Assembly: GCA_023052935.1 (NCBI GenBank) | Contig: CM041294.1 | Span: forward strand, 25,004,641-25,068,640 | Source of the DNA: Piezodorus guildinii | Taxonomy: Eukaryota > Arthropoda > Insecta > Hemiptera > Pentatomidae | Direction of reading: 5' to 3' | DNA: 64,000 bases | Part shown: piece after piece, positions 1 to 10,950 of the stretch | Position numbering within the stretch: the stretch's first letter is position 1 | Layout: the number at the start of each line of letters is the position of its first letter | Position numbers and translations under genes: made by a program | The notes under the pieces: model-generated | The model's database searches: none | The model's input: the letters and a program-made list of their open reading frames with translations, nothing else | Told to the model about the DNA's origin: nothing

Positions 1-673
1 CGATTTTGATTTAACTCGCTATATCGATGTGAAATTTAATAGGCTTAAACGTCATATGTGCCTAATCACCTCATTGCACTGCCGTTGGCCTAGAAACAGT
101 ACGAATCTCTATATGTACTGAGCCCAAGACCCTTCTTGGGTTGTAGTGGTACAGTTTTATTTATTTTTTTTTTTTAAACGTCATATGTAGGTTTCATTCT
201 AATTAAAATAGTCTGACAAGGCATAAATGCAGATATTTTAAATTTTCTTTCCCTAAAGTACCTTTATTTTTTTTAGATCTTGTTAGCATTGATAAATAAC
301 AGCTAAATATGTAAGTTGGGCGAATTTAAAAAACAACTAAAGGAGAAAACTGAAAAAACAATTTTATAATGCAATTTTGTGTGTTTGAACATAAGAGCAG
401 TAATATACATGTATGATATACATGTACCGTTGGAAATCTAAAGATTTAAGAAAAATATTTAACTTATACTCAAGCTTTTAAAAGTTAATAGAGAGTGATG
501 AAAACTGATTATTTAAGATAATAATATAATAGATTTTTTAATAAAACACACGTTTCTATAGAAATTCAGTTTAATTAGTACTTTTATAGTTGCACTCATT
601 TTCATCTCTAACTGTATTTGAAAATTCATTAATAACGGAGGTAGGTGACAGTTGTGTGTTGTCCGCACCAGAT
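1..673 (+). repeat. Interspersed repeat family R1, copy 1 (cut by window edge)
   Basis: This is a plus-orientation copy of an AT-rich repeat seen seven times in the window. Shared landmarks are the ATATCGATGT start, a 'gtctgac...aaatgc.gatattttaaattttc' stretch, 'acataagagcagtaat', and an end near CGGAGGTAGGTGA followed by GCACCAGATTTT. It carries no reading frame. A 114-bp retroposon interrupts it at 60-173. The 5' end lies outside the window. Confidence 0.6.
60..173 (+). mobile_element. 114-bp retroposon-like insertion with 15-bp target duplication
   Basis: The insert lies inside repeat R1 copy 1 and is flanked by the identical 15-mer TTAAACGTCATATGT at 45-59 and 174-188. It ends in a T-rich TTTTATTTATTTTT tail. 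It contains a short inverted pair, CCCAAGA...TCTTGGG, around 123-140. The perfect duplication and tail indicate target-primed reverse transcription of a short RNA. The source RNA is not recognised; a short SINE is likely. Confidence 0.6.
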
Positions 674-1111
674 TTTTTTTGTAAGTAAATATATAAATAT
701 AAATTGAAATATATATAAAAAAATACAGAAACGGAAGCTGAGACAGGTAGTCAGAGTGAGTGGCTGACCGTGTCTAATGCTCCCTGACACTGACCCACTA
801 GCAAGCTACACCGCATCCAACTCCACCATTCATGTTTTGATTGGAAAAAAAACATGCCAGGCTTTCCATTATATACTTCCTGTTTTTTTAAAAAAAGATC
901 AAAGAATAGAATGACCCAGGCATAAACGCCATGTAATGAATAAATTAAAAGAGATTTAACGCATATTACTCAGGTGTTATAGCTGGAAAGGAGCCAAGAA
1001 TAATTAAATATTTTAAATATTATATCTATACTAATATGCGACCAATAGGAGAGAATAATCAGTGGAAAATGAGGAAAAAACGGATGAAATTAATCTCGCA
1101 CCTCAATAATT
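674..1111. other. AT-rich non-coding stretch
   Basis: No gene or recognisable repeat was seen here. A short GC-richer block at about 735-830 has no coding frame that I recognise. Confidence 0.4.
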
Positions 1112-1122
1112 CCAAATGATTT

Positions 1123-2177
1123 TTTTTTTTTTTTAATTCATTTATTGAAATTTATAAACTGTATGTTTATACATCAAGTAAATAAGCTACAATGATAATA
1201 CACATGAAAAAAAACATTGGCCCATTGGCAGCACTCTAGTAGTGAATCTACACAAGAAGGTCTGGAGGCCATCTTCTTTTCAGAAGCCTCGGCGGATTGT
1301 CAGGAATTGAAGTGGAAGCAAGGATTGAAACTAGTGGATTAGAGTGGGAGTGGAGTTTTTCATGGAAGGAGTGATACCTGGTACAGGCCAAATCAGCAAC
1401 ATATGGAACATTAAGGTCTTTGTGGATAATTTTATTGGTGACAAAGTAAGGAGTGTTAAGGATTTTGCGAAGGAGTTTGGATTGTAAGGATTGGATACGG
1501 GAAGAGTTTGGTGGTTTAGTAGAGCCCCAAAGCTCAACTCCGTAAGTCCAGATAGGCCTTATGATTGTCATGTAAATTAGTCTTTTGTAGTAAATAGAAA
1601 GGTTAGAGCGTCTGTCAAGTAAATGTTGAAGTAACCGAAATCGGCGAGCAGTTTCTTGTCTTTTCAGTCTTGTATGCGGATTCCATGTAAGACGTTTATC
1701 AAGCAGGAGGCCTAAATAACGGATCTGTTCAACAGGGACAAGCGGAATATCATTAAAGGACACTGTAGGGCAGGATGTCATGGGTTTACGACGAAGCGTA
1801 AAGGTAATCTGGTTGGATTTATTGGAGTTGATTTTAATTCTCCAGTTCTGACACCATACCTCAAGGTCTCTGATGTGGGATTGGAGGTTTTGAGAGGCAA
1901 TACTAGGATCGTTATTAACTGATAGCACGCAAGTGTCATCGGCATAGGTAGAAAGGAATGTGTTAGGATGGGTTGGGATATCAGCTGTATAGACTGTGTA
2001 GAGAATGGGTCCTAGGATACTGCCTTGAGGAACAACAGCAGACAGTAAAAGTGGATGAATAGGAACTATTGTGGTTGATTTCAAATGTTCTATCAGAGAG
2101 GTAGGACTGGAGGATGAGGAAGTATGTTGGTTGAAGGAATTTACGGAGTTTGTACAGCAGTCCCGGGTGCCAGACTC
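1123..2177 (-). pseudogene. Jockey-like LINE, 5'-truncated reverse transcriptase
   Basis: This is the C-terminal half of a non-LTR reverse transcriptase on the minus strand. The frame 2084-1248 shows VPQGSILGPILYTVYTADIP, then the catalytic YADDT, then QIRYLGLLLDKRLTW and the thumb region with LIYMTIIRPIWTYGVELWGS, ending in KRRWPPDLLV. About 30 upstream codons (2181-2065) are in another frame, so the copy carries a frameshift. The 3' end is a short tail followed by poly(A) (T-run at 1121-1134 on the plus strand). An 11-bp target-site duplication, CCAAATGATTT, is at 1112-1122 and 2178-2188. This is a dead-on-arrival copy. The Jockey-like label rests on the motif style; the presence of an RT is secure. 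Confidence 0.85.
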
Positions 2178-2188
2178 CCAAATGATTT

Positions 2189-2489
2189 ACATTTTAATTT
2201 TAAAATAATTCAATTTCCCGTTAAGTTATTTTTTGTCGTAATAATTATTAAATCATAAGGGCCAACATTTAAACACGTAGGAATCGATTTACGTCAAGAT
2301 CGGGTTGCGGAGAAAATCAGTATGTTCTTCTACCACCAGACAATAAAACCAAAAATATCATTTACAAAGTAGTTTAAAGTATCGGGTTGTCCGAAAGGTT
2401 CGTTTAGGAAGTGAAACGTAAAAACAAATTATTCCTCCATCTCATCAGATATCAATCATCCTAATGAATGTAAACACATAGTTACAAAT
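2189..2489. other. Non-coding, with an orphan mariner-end-like motif
   Basis: No gene was seen. At about 2380-2415 the sequence TATCGGGTTGTCCGAAAGG resembles a mariner terminal inverted repeat, but no partner end or transposase lies nearby. Confidence 0.35.
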
Positions 2490-2795
2490 ATCTGGTGCGG
2501 GCATCACTAGACTTTCACTTACCTCCGTTTTTAGAATCAATTAAAGAATTTTCAAAATACAGTTAGAGATAAAAATGAGTGAAACCTTAAAAAATAAATT
2601 AAAAGGAATTTCTATAGAAACATGTCTTTTATTAAAAAATCTATTATATTATTATCTAAAATGATCAGTTGGTTATATCGTCTTTTCATCACTCTCTATT
2701 AACTTTTAAAAACTTGTGTATGAGATAATATTTTTCTAAAATCTTTAGCTTTCCAACTGTATATGATACAAGTATATTTGAGTAAGATGATTTTA
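2490..2795 (-). repeat. Repeat family R1, copy 2 (partial)
   Basis: This is a minus-orientation copy of the end portion of R1. It runs from ATCTGGTGCGGGC and CACTTACCTCCG through 'tttcatcactctctattaac' to 'ctttccaactgtatatgat'. It is truncated, lacking the half with the CA microsatellite. Confidence 0.6.
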
Positions 2796-3189
2796 TTTTC
2801 TAATTGAAATAAATAAAGATGACTGCATATAAAAAATGAAACCAGCTACAAGTACTTACTTCCTCTCAACCATTTCACGAGATTTAATTAATGACTACAT
2901 CCGGTCCGGAGGACCAAATTATGATAAAGATACACCCAAATAGAATGGCTATTTATTTATTTTATATTTCCAGACAATATTCGGATTTTAGGGAGCTTGT
3001 TAAGGAGTAACTGACTGGACTACATCCAATGATACACAACGCATGGAAACGACAAACATTAGTGAACATAAATAAATGTATATAAAATACTACAAAGAGT
3101 ATGTGAGGTAGAAAGTAAAGGAAAATGAGTATTAAAAAAAATATAAATTATAAATGTAATAACAGAGTAAATAAATACAAATGGTTACC
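2796..3189. other. AT-rich non-coding stretch
   Basis: No gene or known repeat was recognised. Confidence 0.35.
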
Positions 3190-4030
3190 ATAAAAAAAAA
3201 AAATTCAATTACAGTTAGAGCTAAAAATTAGTGAAACTATTAAAGAATTAATTAAATTGAATTTATATAGAAACAGGTGTTTTATTAAAAAATATATTAT
3301 ATTACTATCTAAAATAATCACATAGTTTTATGGGCTATTACCTTTTAAAAGCTTGTGTATGAGATAATATTTTTCTAAAATCTTTAGCTTTCCAAAGGTA
3401 TATCATACATGTATATTATTGTTCTTATGTTAAAAAAAAAACATTGCATTCAAAAAATATTTTTTCATTTTTTCCCTTTAGTTGGGTATCGAATTCATTC
3501 AATTTATATATTTACATGTTTTTCATCAGTGGTAACAAGATAATAAAGTTATTTTTATAGAATCAACAAAATTAAAGGTACTTTAGTAGAAGAAAATTTA
3601 AAATATCGGCATTTAAGCCCTGTCAGACTATTGTAATCAGAATGAAAGCTACATGATATTTTATATTAATTAATTTTACATCGATAAAGAGAGTTTAAAC
3701 AAAATCGTCGCAACCGTTTTTCAGAAAATCCTAAAAAGATGCAAAATGCATGGTATTAAGTTGCTCTTGTGGTGAGCTGAATTAGATGAAAAAGATCTTG
3801 TAACATCTCGGGGGTGTTGTCTTAAATATGAAATTTCAATTTCATAGGACTTTTTGTTTCAGCCCGGGAGTTACCACACACACACACACACCATTTTGCG
3901 GGACTTGGTTATTTGGACTCAATGGACCCTAAAACATGTATTTCCGTTGAAAACTGGAATTCGAAAATTTTCACGATCGCAATACTTTCACTTACTATAT
4001 ATTTCATACATAGGTAAGTGAAAGTAAAAA
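3190..4030 (-). repeat. Repeat family R1, copy 3 (near full length)
   Basis: This minus-orientation copy is about 840 bp long. It retains the (CA)n tract (about 3877-3892), the 'aaaattttcacgatcgcaat' block and the CACTTAC/GTAAGTG sequences at its right end. No coding frame is present. It is a good reference copy for the family. Confidence 0.6.
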
Positions 4031-4671
4031 TGTCAAAAAAGCAGTCATTTTATTTATAAGCGTGGCTTATAACATCAGAACGCTGAAGAGGTCGTTAATG
4101 AGAAACCTTATTTCATTTTCTTTCAGATAAAATAATGCGTCGATAGAGGGTATTGCTTGTTGCCTTCCTCATCCCTCAATTTATTGCGCATTTAAGAGAT
4201 CTGCAGTTGTCTTTTATATTAGACCGGTGTGGATATTTATAAAAAACAAAACCAAAAAACTTTAAGACGTGGTGCATCTTTATCAACATTCAACATGTAA
4301 AAAATTATTTGAAAAACAACACAGACATTTGAAAATTAATTGTCTAGAACGTTGCTAGCTCTCCTGACATATATCTTCTCTGTATTATAAGTCCTGGAAT
4401 TTTGGAATATATTGTTTTTTATATTTTATCATTAATTTTTTTTTTAGGTTAAAATTGATTGACCCGGAATACTTTGCTCAAACTGTGAAAAGTTTTTAAT
4501 TGGAAGTTGGAGTGTTATTATAGTGCTCCGAGAGCCGTTAATTAGCCTACAGAAACTTCTTATTTTGCAAAGTTTTTCTCTCTCGGGCAAAATTCCTTCT
4601 TGGATCGTGGCGCCGGCTTTCAACATTTAATTACTGATCTCGTAAATAAAATGTGACTTTAAAGTTTAATT
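4031..4671. other. Non-coding stretch
   Basis: No gene was supported. A 60-codon open frame at 4444-4626 (-) shows no family resemblance and is judged spurious. Confidence 0.35.
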
Positions 4672-4961
4672 CGGGGTTACCTGTAGCGTAGTGGCCAGCA
4701 TAATAGCCTTATATGTCCATGGTCGTGGGTTAAAACCTGCAGGTGGCCCTAGGACTTTTTAATGGGAGTAAAAAATCCTTAGTTACTCCGTCCTTCGGAG
4801 GGGACCTAAAAAGGTGGTGTATTCGCGATATATAATGTGCGATTTCAGGTACTCAGTAAAGATTCCTATCCTAATTAAACCTGGATAGGCAAAGTTTATG
4901 ACTCCCACTGTAGTATCGTCCGATTGGCCATTGAAGCATAAAATATATAAAAAACAATAAT
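4672..4961 (+). repeat. tRNA-derived SINE, family S1, copy 1
   Basis: The 5' tRNA-like head has an A-box-like TAGCGTAGTGG and a B-box-like GTTAAAACC. The body contains CCTTCGGAGGGGAC, AGATTCCTATCC and CTCCCACTGTAG. The tail is A-rich. An 8-bp duplication, GTTTAATT (4664-4671 and 4962-4969), flanks it. This family recurs through the window. Confidence 0.75.
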
Positions 4962-4969
4962 GTTTAATT

Positions 4970-5308
4970 GTTAACTAAGCCATCTCTCTCCTGGCATCTC
5001 TTTGGAGATAATGAGAAAAAAAAAATCGGGCTGATTGCTAAGAGAATACTCTTCAGAAACCTCGCACATTTCTATCTAAATTATAATTTGGCTCTCATTG
5101 GAAGTAAAAAAGATATTTTCAACTGAAACTAAACGTAAGCGTTTACAATTTAACTTATACGAGTATATTAGTGTGTGATATAGTAATACGTGGAAGGAGG
5201 GAAGATGGACGGATTAAGTTTTTATTCGATATTAGGAACGTAGGAAACGTACTTGAATCAAAATTTTAATTAAACATAACATTAAAATTTAAGTTATGTT
5301 TAATTTTT
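4970..5308. other. Non-coding stretch
   Basis: Nothing was recognised. The segment around 5262-5302 has a short imperfect inverted repeat (TTAATTAAACATAAC / GTTATGTTTAATT). Confidence 0.35.
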
Positions 5309-5945
5309 TCTTTCACTTACTATATACAGTAAGGGAAAGTATTGCGATCCTGAAAATTTTCGATTTTGATTAAACTCGCTATATCGATGTAAAATTTAAT
5401 AGGCTTAAACGTCATGTAGGTTTCATTCAGATTAAAATAGTCTGACGAGGCTTAAATGCCTACATTTTAAATTTTCTTTCTCTAAAGTACCTTTAATTTT
5501 GTAGATTCTATAAAAATAACTATATTATCTTGTTACCACTGATGAAAAACTAGTGAATGTATAAATTGAATGAATTCGATACGCAGCTATAGGAGAAAAC
5601 AGAAAAAATATTTTTTTAATGCCATTTTTTGTTTTTGAACATAAGAGCAGTAATGTACATGTATGATATACCGTTGGAAGGCTAAATATTTTAGAAAAAA
5701 ATATTATCTAACACTCAAGCTTTTAAAAGTTAATAGAGAGTGATGAAAAGAAGATAAAACCAACTGATTATTTTAGATAATAATATAATATATTTTTTAA
5801 TAAAACGCATGTTTCTATATAAATTCAATTTAATTAATTCTTTAATAATTTCACGTATTTTTATCTCTTACTGTATTTGAAAATTGTTTCATTGTTTTCA
5901 AAAATGGAGGTAAGTGCATATCGTGTGTTGCCCGCACCAGATTTT
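5309..5945 (+). repeat. Repeat family R1, copy 4 (internally deleted)
   Basis: This plus-orientation copy starts at CACTTACTATATA and ends at GGAGGTAAGTGC...GCACCAGATTTT. Relative to copies 3 and 5 it lacks the (GT)n block and the segment following it. Confidence 0.6.
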
Positions 5946-6092
5946 CAATTTTGTGATCGAATAGAAAGGTTGATTATTAGAAGTAAAGTCCATTTAAAAT
6001 TTTCAAAACGATGACATTTTAGCAAGCTTAAAATATATGAGCTTCAAGAGGCTATCCACATACTTTTACTCATGAGTATCATCATCGTTTTA

Positions 6093-6775
6093 CTTTCACT
6101 TACTATATAATAAGGGGAAGTATTGCGATCGTGAAAATTTTCGAATTCCAGTTTTCAACGGAAATACGCGTTTTACGGTCTTCTGAGTCCAAATAAGCAA
6201 GTCCCGCAAAAAGGTCTGTGTGTGTGTGTGTGTGGTAACTCCCGAGCAGAAACGATAAGTCCTATGAAACTGAAATTTCATATTTAAGACATATAAACGC
6301 CCGAGACGTTACAAAACCTTATTCATCAAAATGAGCTAACCAGAAGAGCCACTTTATACCATGCATTTAGCACATTTTTTTCAATTTTCTCGAAAACGGT
6401 TCCGACGATTTTGTTTAACTCGTTATATCCATGTAAAATTTAATACGCTTTAATATCGTGTAGGTTTCATTCTGATTAAAATTGTCTGACAGGGCGTAAA
6501 TGCCGATATTTTAAATTTTCTTCCTCGAAAGTACGTTTAATTTTGTAGATTCTATTAAATAACCATATTATCTTGTTAGCAATAATGTATAACAGCTAAA
6601 TATGTAAGTTGTGCGAATTTTAAAAAACAATTAAAGGATATAACTGAAAAAATATTTGTTTAATGCAATTTTTTCGTTTTTGAACATAAGAGCAGTAATA
6701 TAAATGTATGATATATCGTTTGAAAGCTAATCAATTTTAAAAACGGAGGTAAGTGAAATTTTTTATTTATTATTT
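6093..6775 (+). repeat. Repeat family R1, copy 5
   Basis: This plus-orientation copy has CACTTAC at its left end and GGAGGTAAGTGAAA at its right end, with a (GT)n tract at 6215-6233. The GTAAGTG/CACTTAC pair makes the ends look like short terminal inverted repeats. No open reading frame is present. Confidence 0.6.
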
Positions 6776-7397
6776 AGCCGGCTTAAAAGGGCAATTTTAT
6801 TTTGATTGGTAAAGTCGAAATTAATAAATCCGATCACGTTTTCAGCGTTTGAGGACACCGTGGGACAGTTGAGTAGGAAGGAAACGCAGTAAGTTTAGTG
6901 ACACTGGTAAATGGTCAGAGGTCGTTGCTTCGCGAGGGGGGGTTGTAAAAACTGGGCCTTCCCTATCCGGGCTACCGTCATCTCTCTCTCCCATCTTCTT
7001 TTTTATCCTTTATCTGTTCGTTCACCTCCGATTCTACCAGTACTCTTGTCTCTTCACTCCCTTCTCTTACACATATCTCTCTTCTTTTTTTTGCCATCAA
7101 GTACCTTTCTTTGAACAGCAAACGGGAAGTCTGCTATAAATAGGATCATACTGTTGTTTCAATGCACCTGTTCGGTGGAATATATTCGAAACCGCACACA
7201 AAATTATTCTCATCAACCCCATCCTACATGATTGAGGAGATAGGAACTAAACATGCATCAATAGCTTTACTTCCGTCCCTCCGTCATATTTGCATTCTAA
7301 TCGGTAGCTGATGATTCAAGAAGCTGTTTGATTGTTTGCTAAATTACTTATAGAAATGATGGTTAGGGATGGTTATGGTAGTAATGATGAAACATTA
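6776..7397. other. Non-coding, with one exon-like segment
   Basis: A 43-bp segment, 6846-6888 (+), is bracketed by a strong acceptor (CGTTTTCAG) and a strong donor (GTAAGT). It has one open frame that begins FEDTVGQLSRKET. It could be an upstream exon, but its phase does not join to the kinase exon at 11229, so its gene is unknown. The 6911-7114 open frame is low-complexity and judged spurious. Confidence 0.25.
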
Positions 7398-7447
7398 ATT
7401 ATAGGTGGAATAGTCAGGAATCAGTCATTTTTTTAAATTTTGCCAAC

Positions 7448-7478
7448 GTTTCGGCTCAAGCTTGTGAGCCATCATCAG
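7448..7478 (-). ncRNA. Hammerhead-ribozyme-like core (inverted end)
   Basis: On the minus strand the core reads CTGATGA, a stem strand GGCTC, loop, GAGCC and GAAAC, the conserved catalytic core with a 5-bp helix II. Helices I and III and the cleavage triplet could not be assigned by eye. Hammerheads in Penelope-like elements are established. Confidence 0.45.
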
Positions 7479-7492
7479 GGCATTACTGAGCC

Positions 7493-7795
7493 ATGTCCAA
7501 GCATAAACTGAGCTCCCTGCTCTTCCCCAAAGTGCAATTCATGGAGAGACCAAAAACTATCTCAAAAAAAAGAATTTATCAGCACCAATACACAATATCT
7601 ACCCGTAACCCATTTTCCTCAAAATTATCCGAATACGCTATATCCCTTGACCATCATTTTGATTTTGATAACCCTGAAATCCTAGCCACCGTACCTAACT
7701 ACAAAAAGCGACTCCTCTCCGAAGCTATATATATCCATATAGAAAAAAATCGAGTACCCGTCAATCACAGAGATAATCTCTCCCTCGTATGCTAA
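7493..7795 (+). pseudogene. GIY-YIG endonuclease C-terminal fragment of a Penelope-like element
   Basis: The 100-codon frame holds SSKLSEYAISLDHHFDFDNP, then EILATVPNYKKRLLSEAIYI and NRVPVNHRDNLSL. These correspond to the C-terminal half of the GIY-YIG domain found after the RT of Penelope-like elements (conserved H, FDF, Y.KRL.EA and N). The domain's GIY/YIG core is absent. The ATG lies inside the terminal inverted repeat and is probably fortuitous. A second relic at 15532-15776 shows the missing YIG part of the same kind of protein. Confidence 0.6.
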
Positions 7796-8437
7796 CATCT
7801 TCCGTCTCTTTAAATTATAACTCTATCACTTTATTGTACAAATTGCTTGTGTAATGTATATTTTATTTACTGTATATTTATCTTTTCGTTTATAACACCT
7901 CTTGTTTTTGTCATTTATTTATTTATTTTATTTTATTATTTATTATATACCTCATAGATCTTTTAAATACCTCAGATTCTAATGTTTATAATTTTCTGTT
8001 AAAAATGTTGGGCCTTGTTGTGCATACGGATATATTGTTTAGTTTTTTCCATTATATAATTTTGTAAAACTTTTTAAAAACAAAGATAAGCTGTAGTATT
8101 TACACTTAGAGGGGAAAACCTTCAGGGTTTTTACATGAACCCCTCCCCATACTACCTTTGTTTATGGTTTTCCTCAGTTTATGCTTGGACATGGCTTAGT
8201 AATGGTACGTTTTATATATATATTTTTTTACTTCTATATTAAAGTCTAAAGTTCTGTCAATTTGTTTATGCTTAAAATCATCAGATTATGTATCATATTA
8301 TCATTATTTATATCTATAATATTTAAGTATGTTGGTATATTTTCTGTTTTATTTCAAATGTTATCATTGTCACTACATTCAAAAGAAAATTTTCATAATC
8401 ATATTAATATGTATCTTTTGTTCTGATGTTTGTAGCC

Positions 8438-8468
8438 CTGATGATGGCTCACAAGCTTGAGCCGAAAC
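8438..8468 (+). ncRNA. Hammerhead-ribozyme-like core, copy A
   Basis: CTGATGA at 8438-8444 is followed by helix II GGCTC/GAGCC and GAAAC at 8464-8468. It is identical to the inverted copy at 7448-7478. It sits 71 bp upstream of copy B, giving a tandem arrangement. Confidence 0.45.
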
Positions 8469-8508
8469 GTTAAGCTCAGTTTATGCTTGGACATGGCTCA
8501 GTAATGCC

Positions 8509-8539
8509 CTGATAATGGCTCACAAGCTTGAGCCGAAAC
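8509..8539 (+). ncRNA. Hammerhead-ribozyme-like core, copy B (one core base changed)
   Basis: This is the same stem and GAAAC as copy A, but the core reads CTGATAA instead of CTGATGA. That change hits an invariant position and would be expected to inactivate self-cleavage. Confidence 0.4.
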
Positions 8540-8604
8540 GTTGGCAAAATTAAAAACTTAAAAAAAAAAAAAAATGACTGATTCCTGACTATTCCACCTA
8601 TAAT

Positions 8605-9180
8605 GGTTTCTACAGTCGACTATACATCCTCAATATGATGAAACATTAAACATCAAAGGAGATACATAAATCTGGTGTGCTCAGTAACACATTTTCTTAC
8701 TTTCCTAGTTGAAACAGCGGTCATGTCTGTTTCTATCTATATCCAATAAACATTAACATGATATTTCCACCCACCAACATTTTTAATATATTCTACAGTT
8801 TTAAAAACTTGAATATTACTGTTATTAAATGGCTGCTTGATATTGGAATAAACTGCAATACGTATGCCCCTTTAATATCATTGTTTCATAGGATCATATA
8901 AACCTGTTAACCAAGCGGGACGTATAAATACTCAAACGTGAACGATATCGAGTATGTGTACATCCTCATATAAATAAACGAACAAGTATATTATTCATTG
9001 TCTTTTCATTTATTTTAAGCATAAAAAAAATAATATTATGAAATAACGTCAATTATTAATATTATCAAATTAAGAGTTTTCCCCCGTTATATGCCGCTTA
9101 GTTAAAAAGAGCATTCCCAGGTTAAGAGGGTAAGGGGTTTCTTAGAATTTCGCTCCCTGTGCCTTTTTTTTTCAATTTAG
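8605..9180. other. AT-rich non-coding stretch
   Basis: No gene or recognisable repeat was found. Confidence 0.4.
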
Positions 9181-10950
9181 AATAATAAGCGTGCTGCTGT
9201 GCTGCTGGTAACCGAATAGTATATTCTTATTCTTCAGCTCAACAGGCACGCATACAGCAGCCACTGGCTTTCTCAACCTCCGCCTTCCATTCCCCTCTGT
9301 TCCTTGCTTGCCTAGTGTTGACTCTGGTCTGCCGTATGTCCTGCAGAAAACTGTCTCGCTAGCGGCCCTTGGGTCTCCCTCTGCTTCTCTTTCCGTCCGG
9401 TGTGCCCTCGTTAAATCGTTTTGGCATCCTGCTGTCCTCCATTTTCATCAGGTGGCCAAACCACTTCAGTCTCTGGATTCTGAAGCTGGCTGAGATGTTC
9501 AGATCTTTGAATTGATTATAGATCTCTCTATTTTTCCTACGCCGCCATGTTCCGCCTTCACGTATCGGTCCTAGGATGTACCTTAGTATCCTTCGCTCAA
9601 ACCGGTCCAATAAATCGTTTATATTTTTGTTCATGGTCCAGATTTCACTAGTTTAGGTTACAATAGGTTTTATGAACGTTTTGTATATTCTGAACTTTGT
9701 GGCATTACTGACCAGCCTACTCTTCAGAATTTTTGACATGCTCAATTCCACAGCAAGATTATTTTTTTTATCTCATCCTCTTCATCCAGCTGATCATTTA
9801 TGGTAGATCCAAGGTACTGGAAGCTTTTAACCACTTCGGAGCTATGGTTTCCAATTGTATAAAGACTTTGGGGGCGGGCTTGTCTCTTCCTTCTGAAAAC
9901 CATTATCTTGATCTTCCTGTCGTTGATTTCCAGCCCTGATCTGCTTGCTTCAGTTTACGGCCCCCTTAATAGTACCTTCGAACCATGGCCAAATCAATAG
10001 GCAAGATATCTAGCTCAGCTCTATTTATGGCTGTCTAGATAGCTATGTAAAAGAGGAGTGGGGGCCAGTGGATCTGAGTCCAATCCCAACATCAAAAGGG
10101 TCCGAGACACTTCCGCAGTACTTCGCCTTGCTCTTACTTACCAAAATAGAACATTTTGCCAGCCTAATTAACTTGCAAGGGATTACCATTTCAGCCATTC
10201 CTTTGAATAATTCATTACGCATGATAGTGTCTTATGCTGCCCTGAAATCGATGAATATCGCCCACATTGACTGGTTGAATTCATTCATTTCCTCACACGT
10301 CAACCTCAGTGAGAAGATTTGATCGATTATTGATCTATTGCAACCAAGTCCTCTTTGATATTCCAATTCTCCTTTGTACTTATGGTAGCAGTCTATTATA
10401 GAGTGCAATAGAAAACACCTTATAGGTAGTGCTTAGCAGAGATATACCTCGATAGTTGCTGCAGTTGGCTGGGTCTCCTTTTCCTTTGAATATTGGCACA
10501 ATATGGCCCTCTGTCCAATTCTTAGGAATATTCTCCTCTTCCCAGCATTGCATCAATAGTTCGTAGATCCTCTTGGTTAACTCATTTCCAGCGAATTTTA
10601 AGAGTTCTGATGGTATTCCATTTGGGCCTGGAAATTTATTATTTTTTAGTTTTTCTAAGATCACTTCGATTTCATCCCTGTTTGGTGGCATTTCCTCCTT
10701 CTGTGCTTCATGGTCAGATAGGTTTGGAAAATCTGTTTCAGAGGCTTTGTCACTGGCATCTAGTAAAATTTTGAAATGTTCTTTCCACCTTTCTAAGGTA
10801 TCCTCCTTGATCAATCAGGATTCTTCCTTCCTTATTCCTTAGGCTGCATCCTTGACTCATGTTGCGTTTCTGAAAGTTATTGATTTTCTGGTTTCATTAT
10901 TCGTTCTGGTGTCCTCTATTGACTGAATTTCGTTATTGATGAATTGAATA
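9181..10950 (-). pseudogene. RTE-like LINE, decayed reverse transcriptase
   Basis: Pieces of one RT are collinear on the minus strand. First is the linker and N-terminal RT in 10950-10380 (LEKLKNNKFPGPNGIPSELL, then HIVPIFKGKGDPANCSNYRG and ISLLSTTYKVFSIALYNRLL). The palm follows at about 10290-10060 (AIFIDFRAA.DTIMR, with an in-frame stop). Last is the C-terminal segment in 9634-9359 (RFERRILRYILGP, RLKWFGHLMKMEDSRMPKR). Stops and frameshifts separate the pieces. The wording is typical of RTE-type LINEs. Open frames on the plus strand here (9308, 9733, 10068, 10573) are antisense shadows. Confidence 0.8.

Larger units (their letters stand above)
7398..8604 (+). mobile_element. Penelope-like element, truncated, with inverted ends
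   Basis: A GIY-YIG-like C-terminal coding segment lies between terminal segments that are inverted copies of each other: 7398-7512 is the reverse complement of about 8475-8604, starting and ending in ATTATAGGTGGAATAG. The ends carry the motif CTGATGA-stem-GAAAC (see the ncRNA entries). Penelope-like elements are known to have overlapping or inverted long terminal repeats and hammerhead motifs, which matches. The reverse transcriptase itself is missing, so the copy is 5'-truncated and dead. Confidence 0.65.

Noticed and set aside
3860..3895. (CA)n tracts as independent loci
   Set aside because: They are internal parts of repeat R1, present at the same place in several copies.
6911..7114. 67-codon hydrophobic frame
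   Set aside because: Low-complexity CT-rich translation with no motif and no splice support.
9308..10842. Plus-strand frames over the LINE at 9181-10950
   Set aside because: They are the complement of RT-coding sequence on the minus strand.
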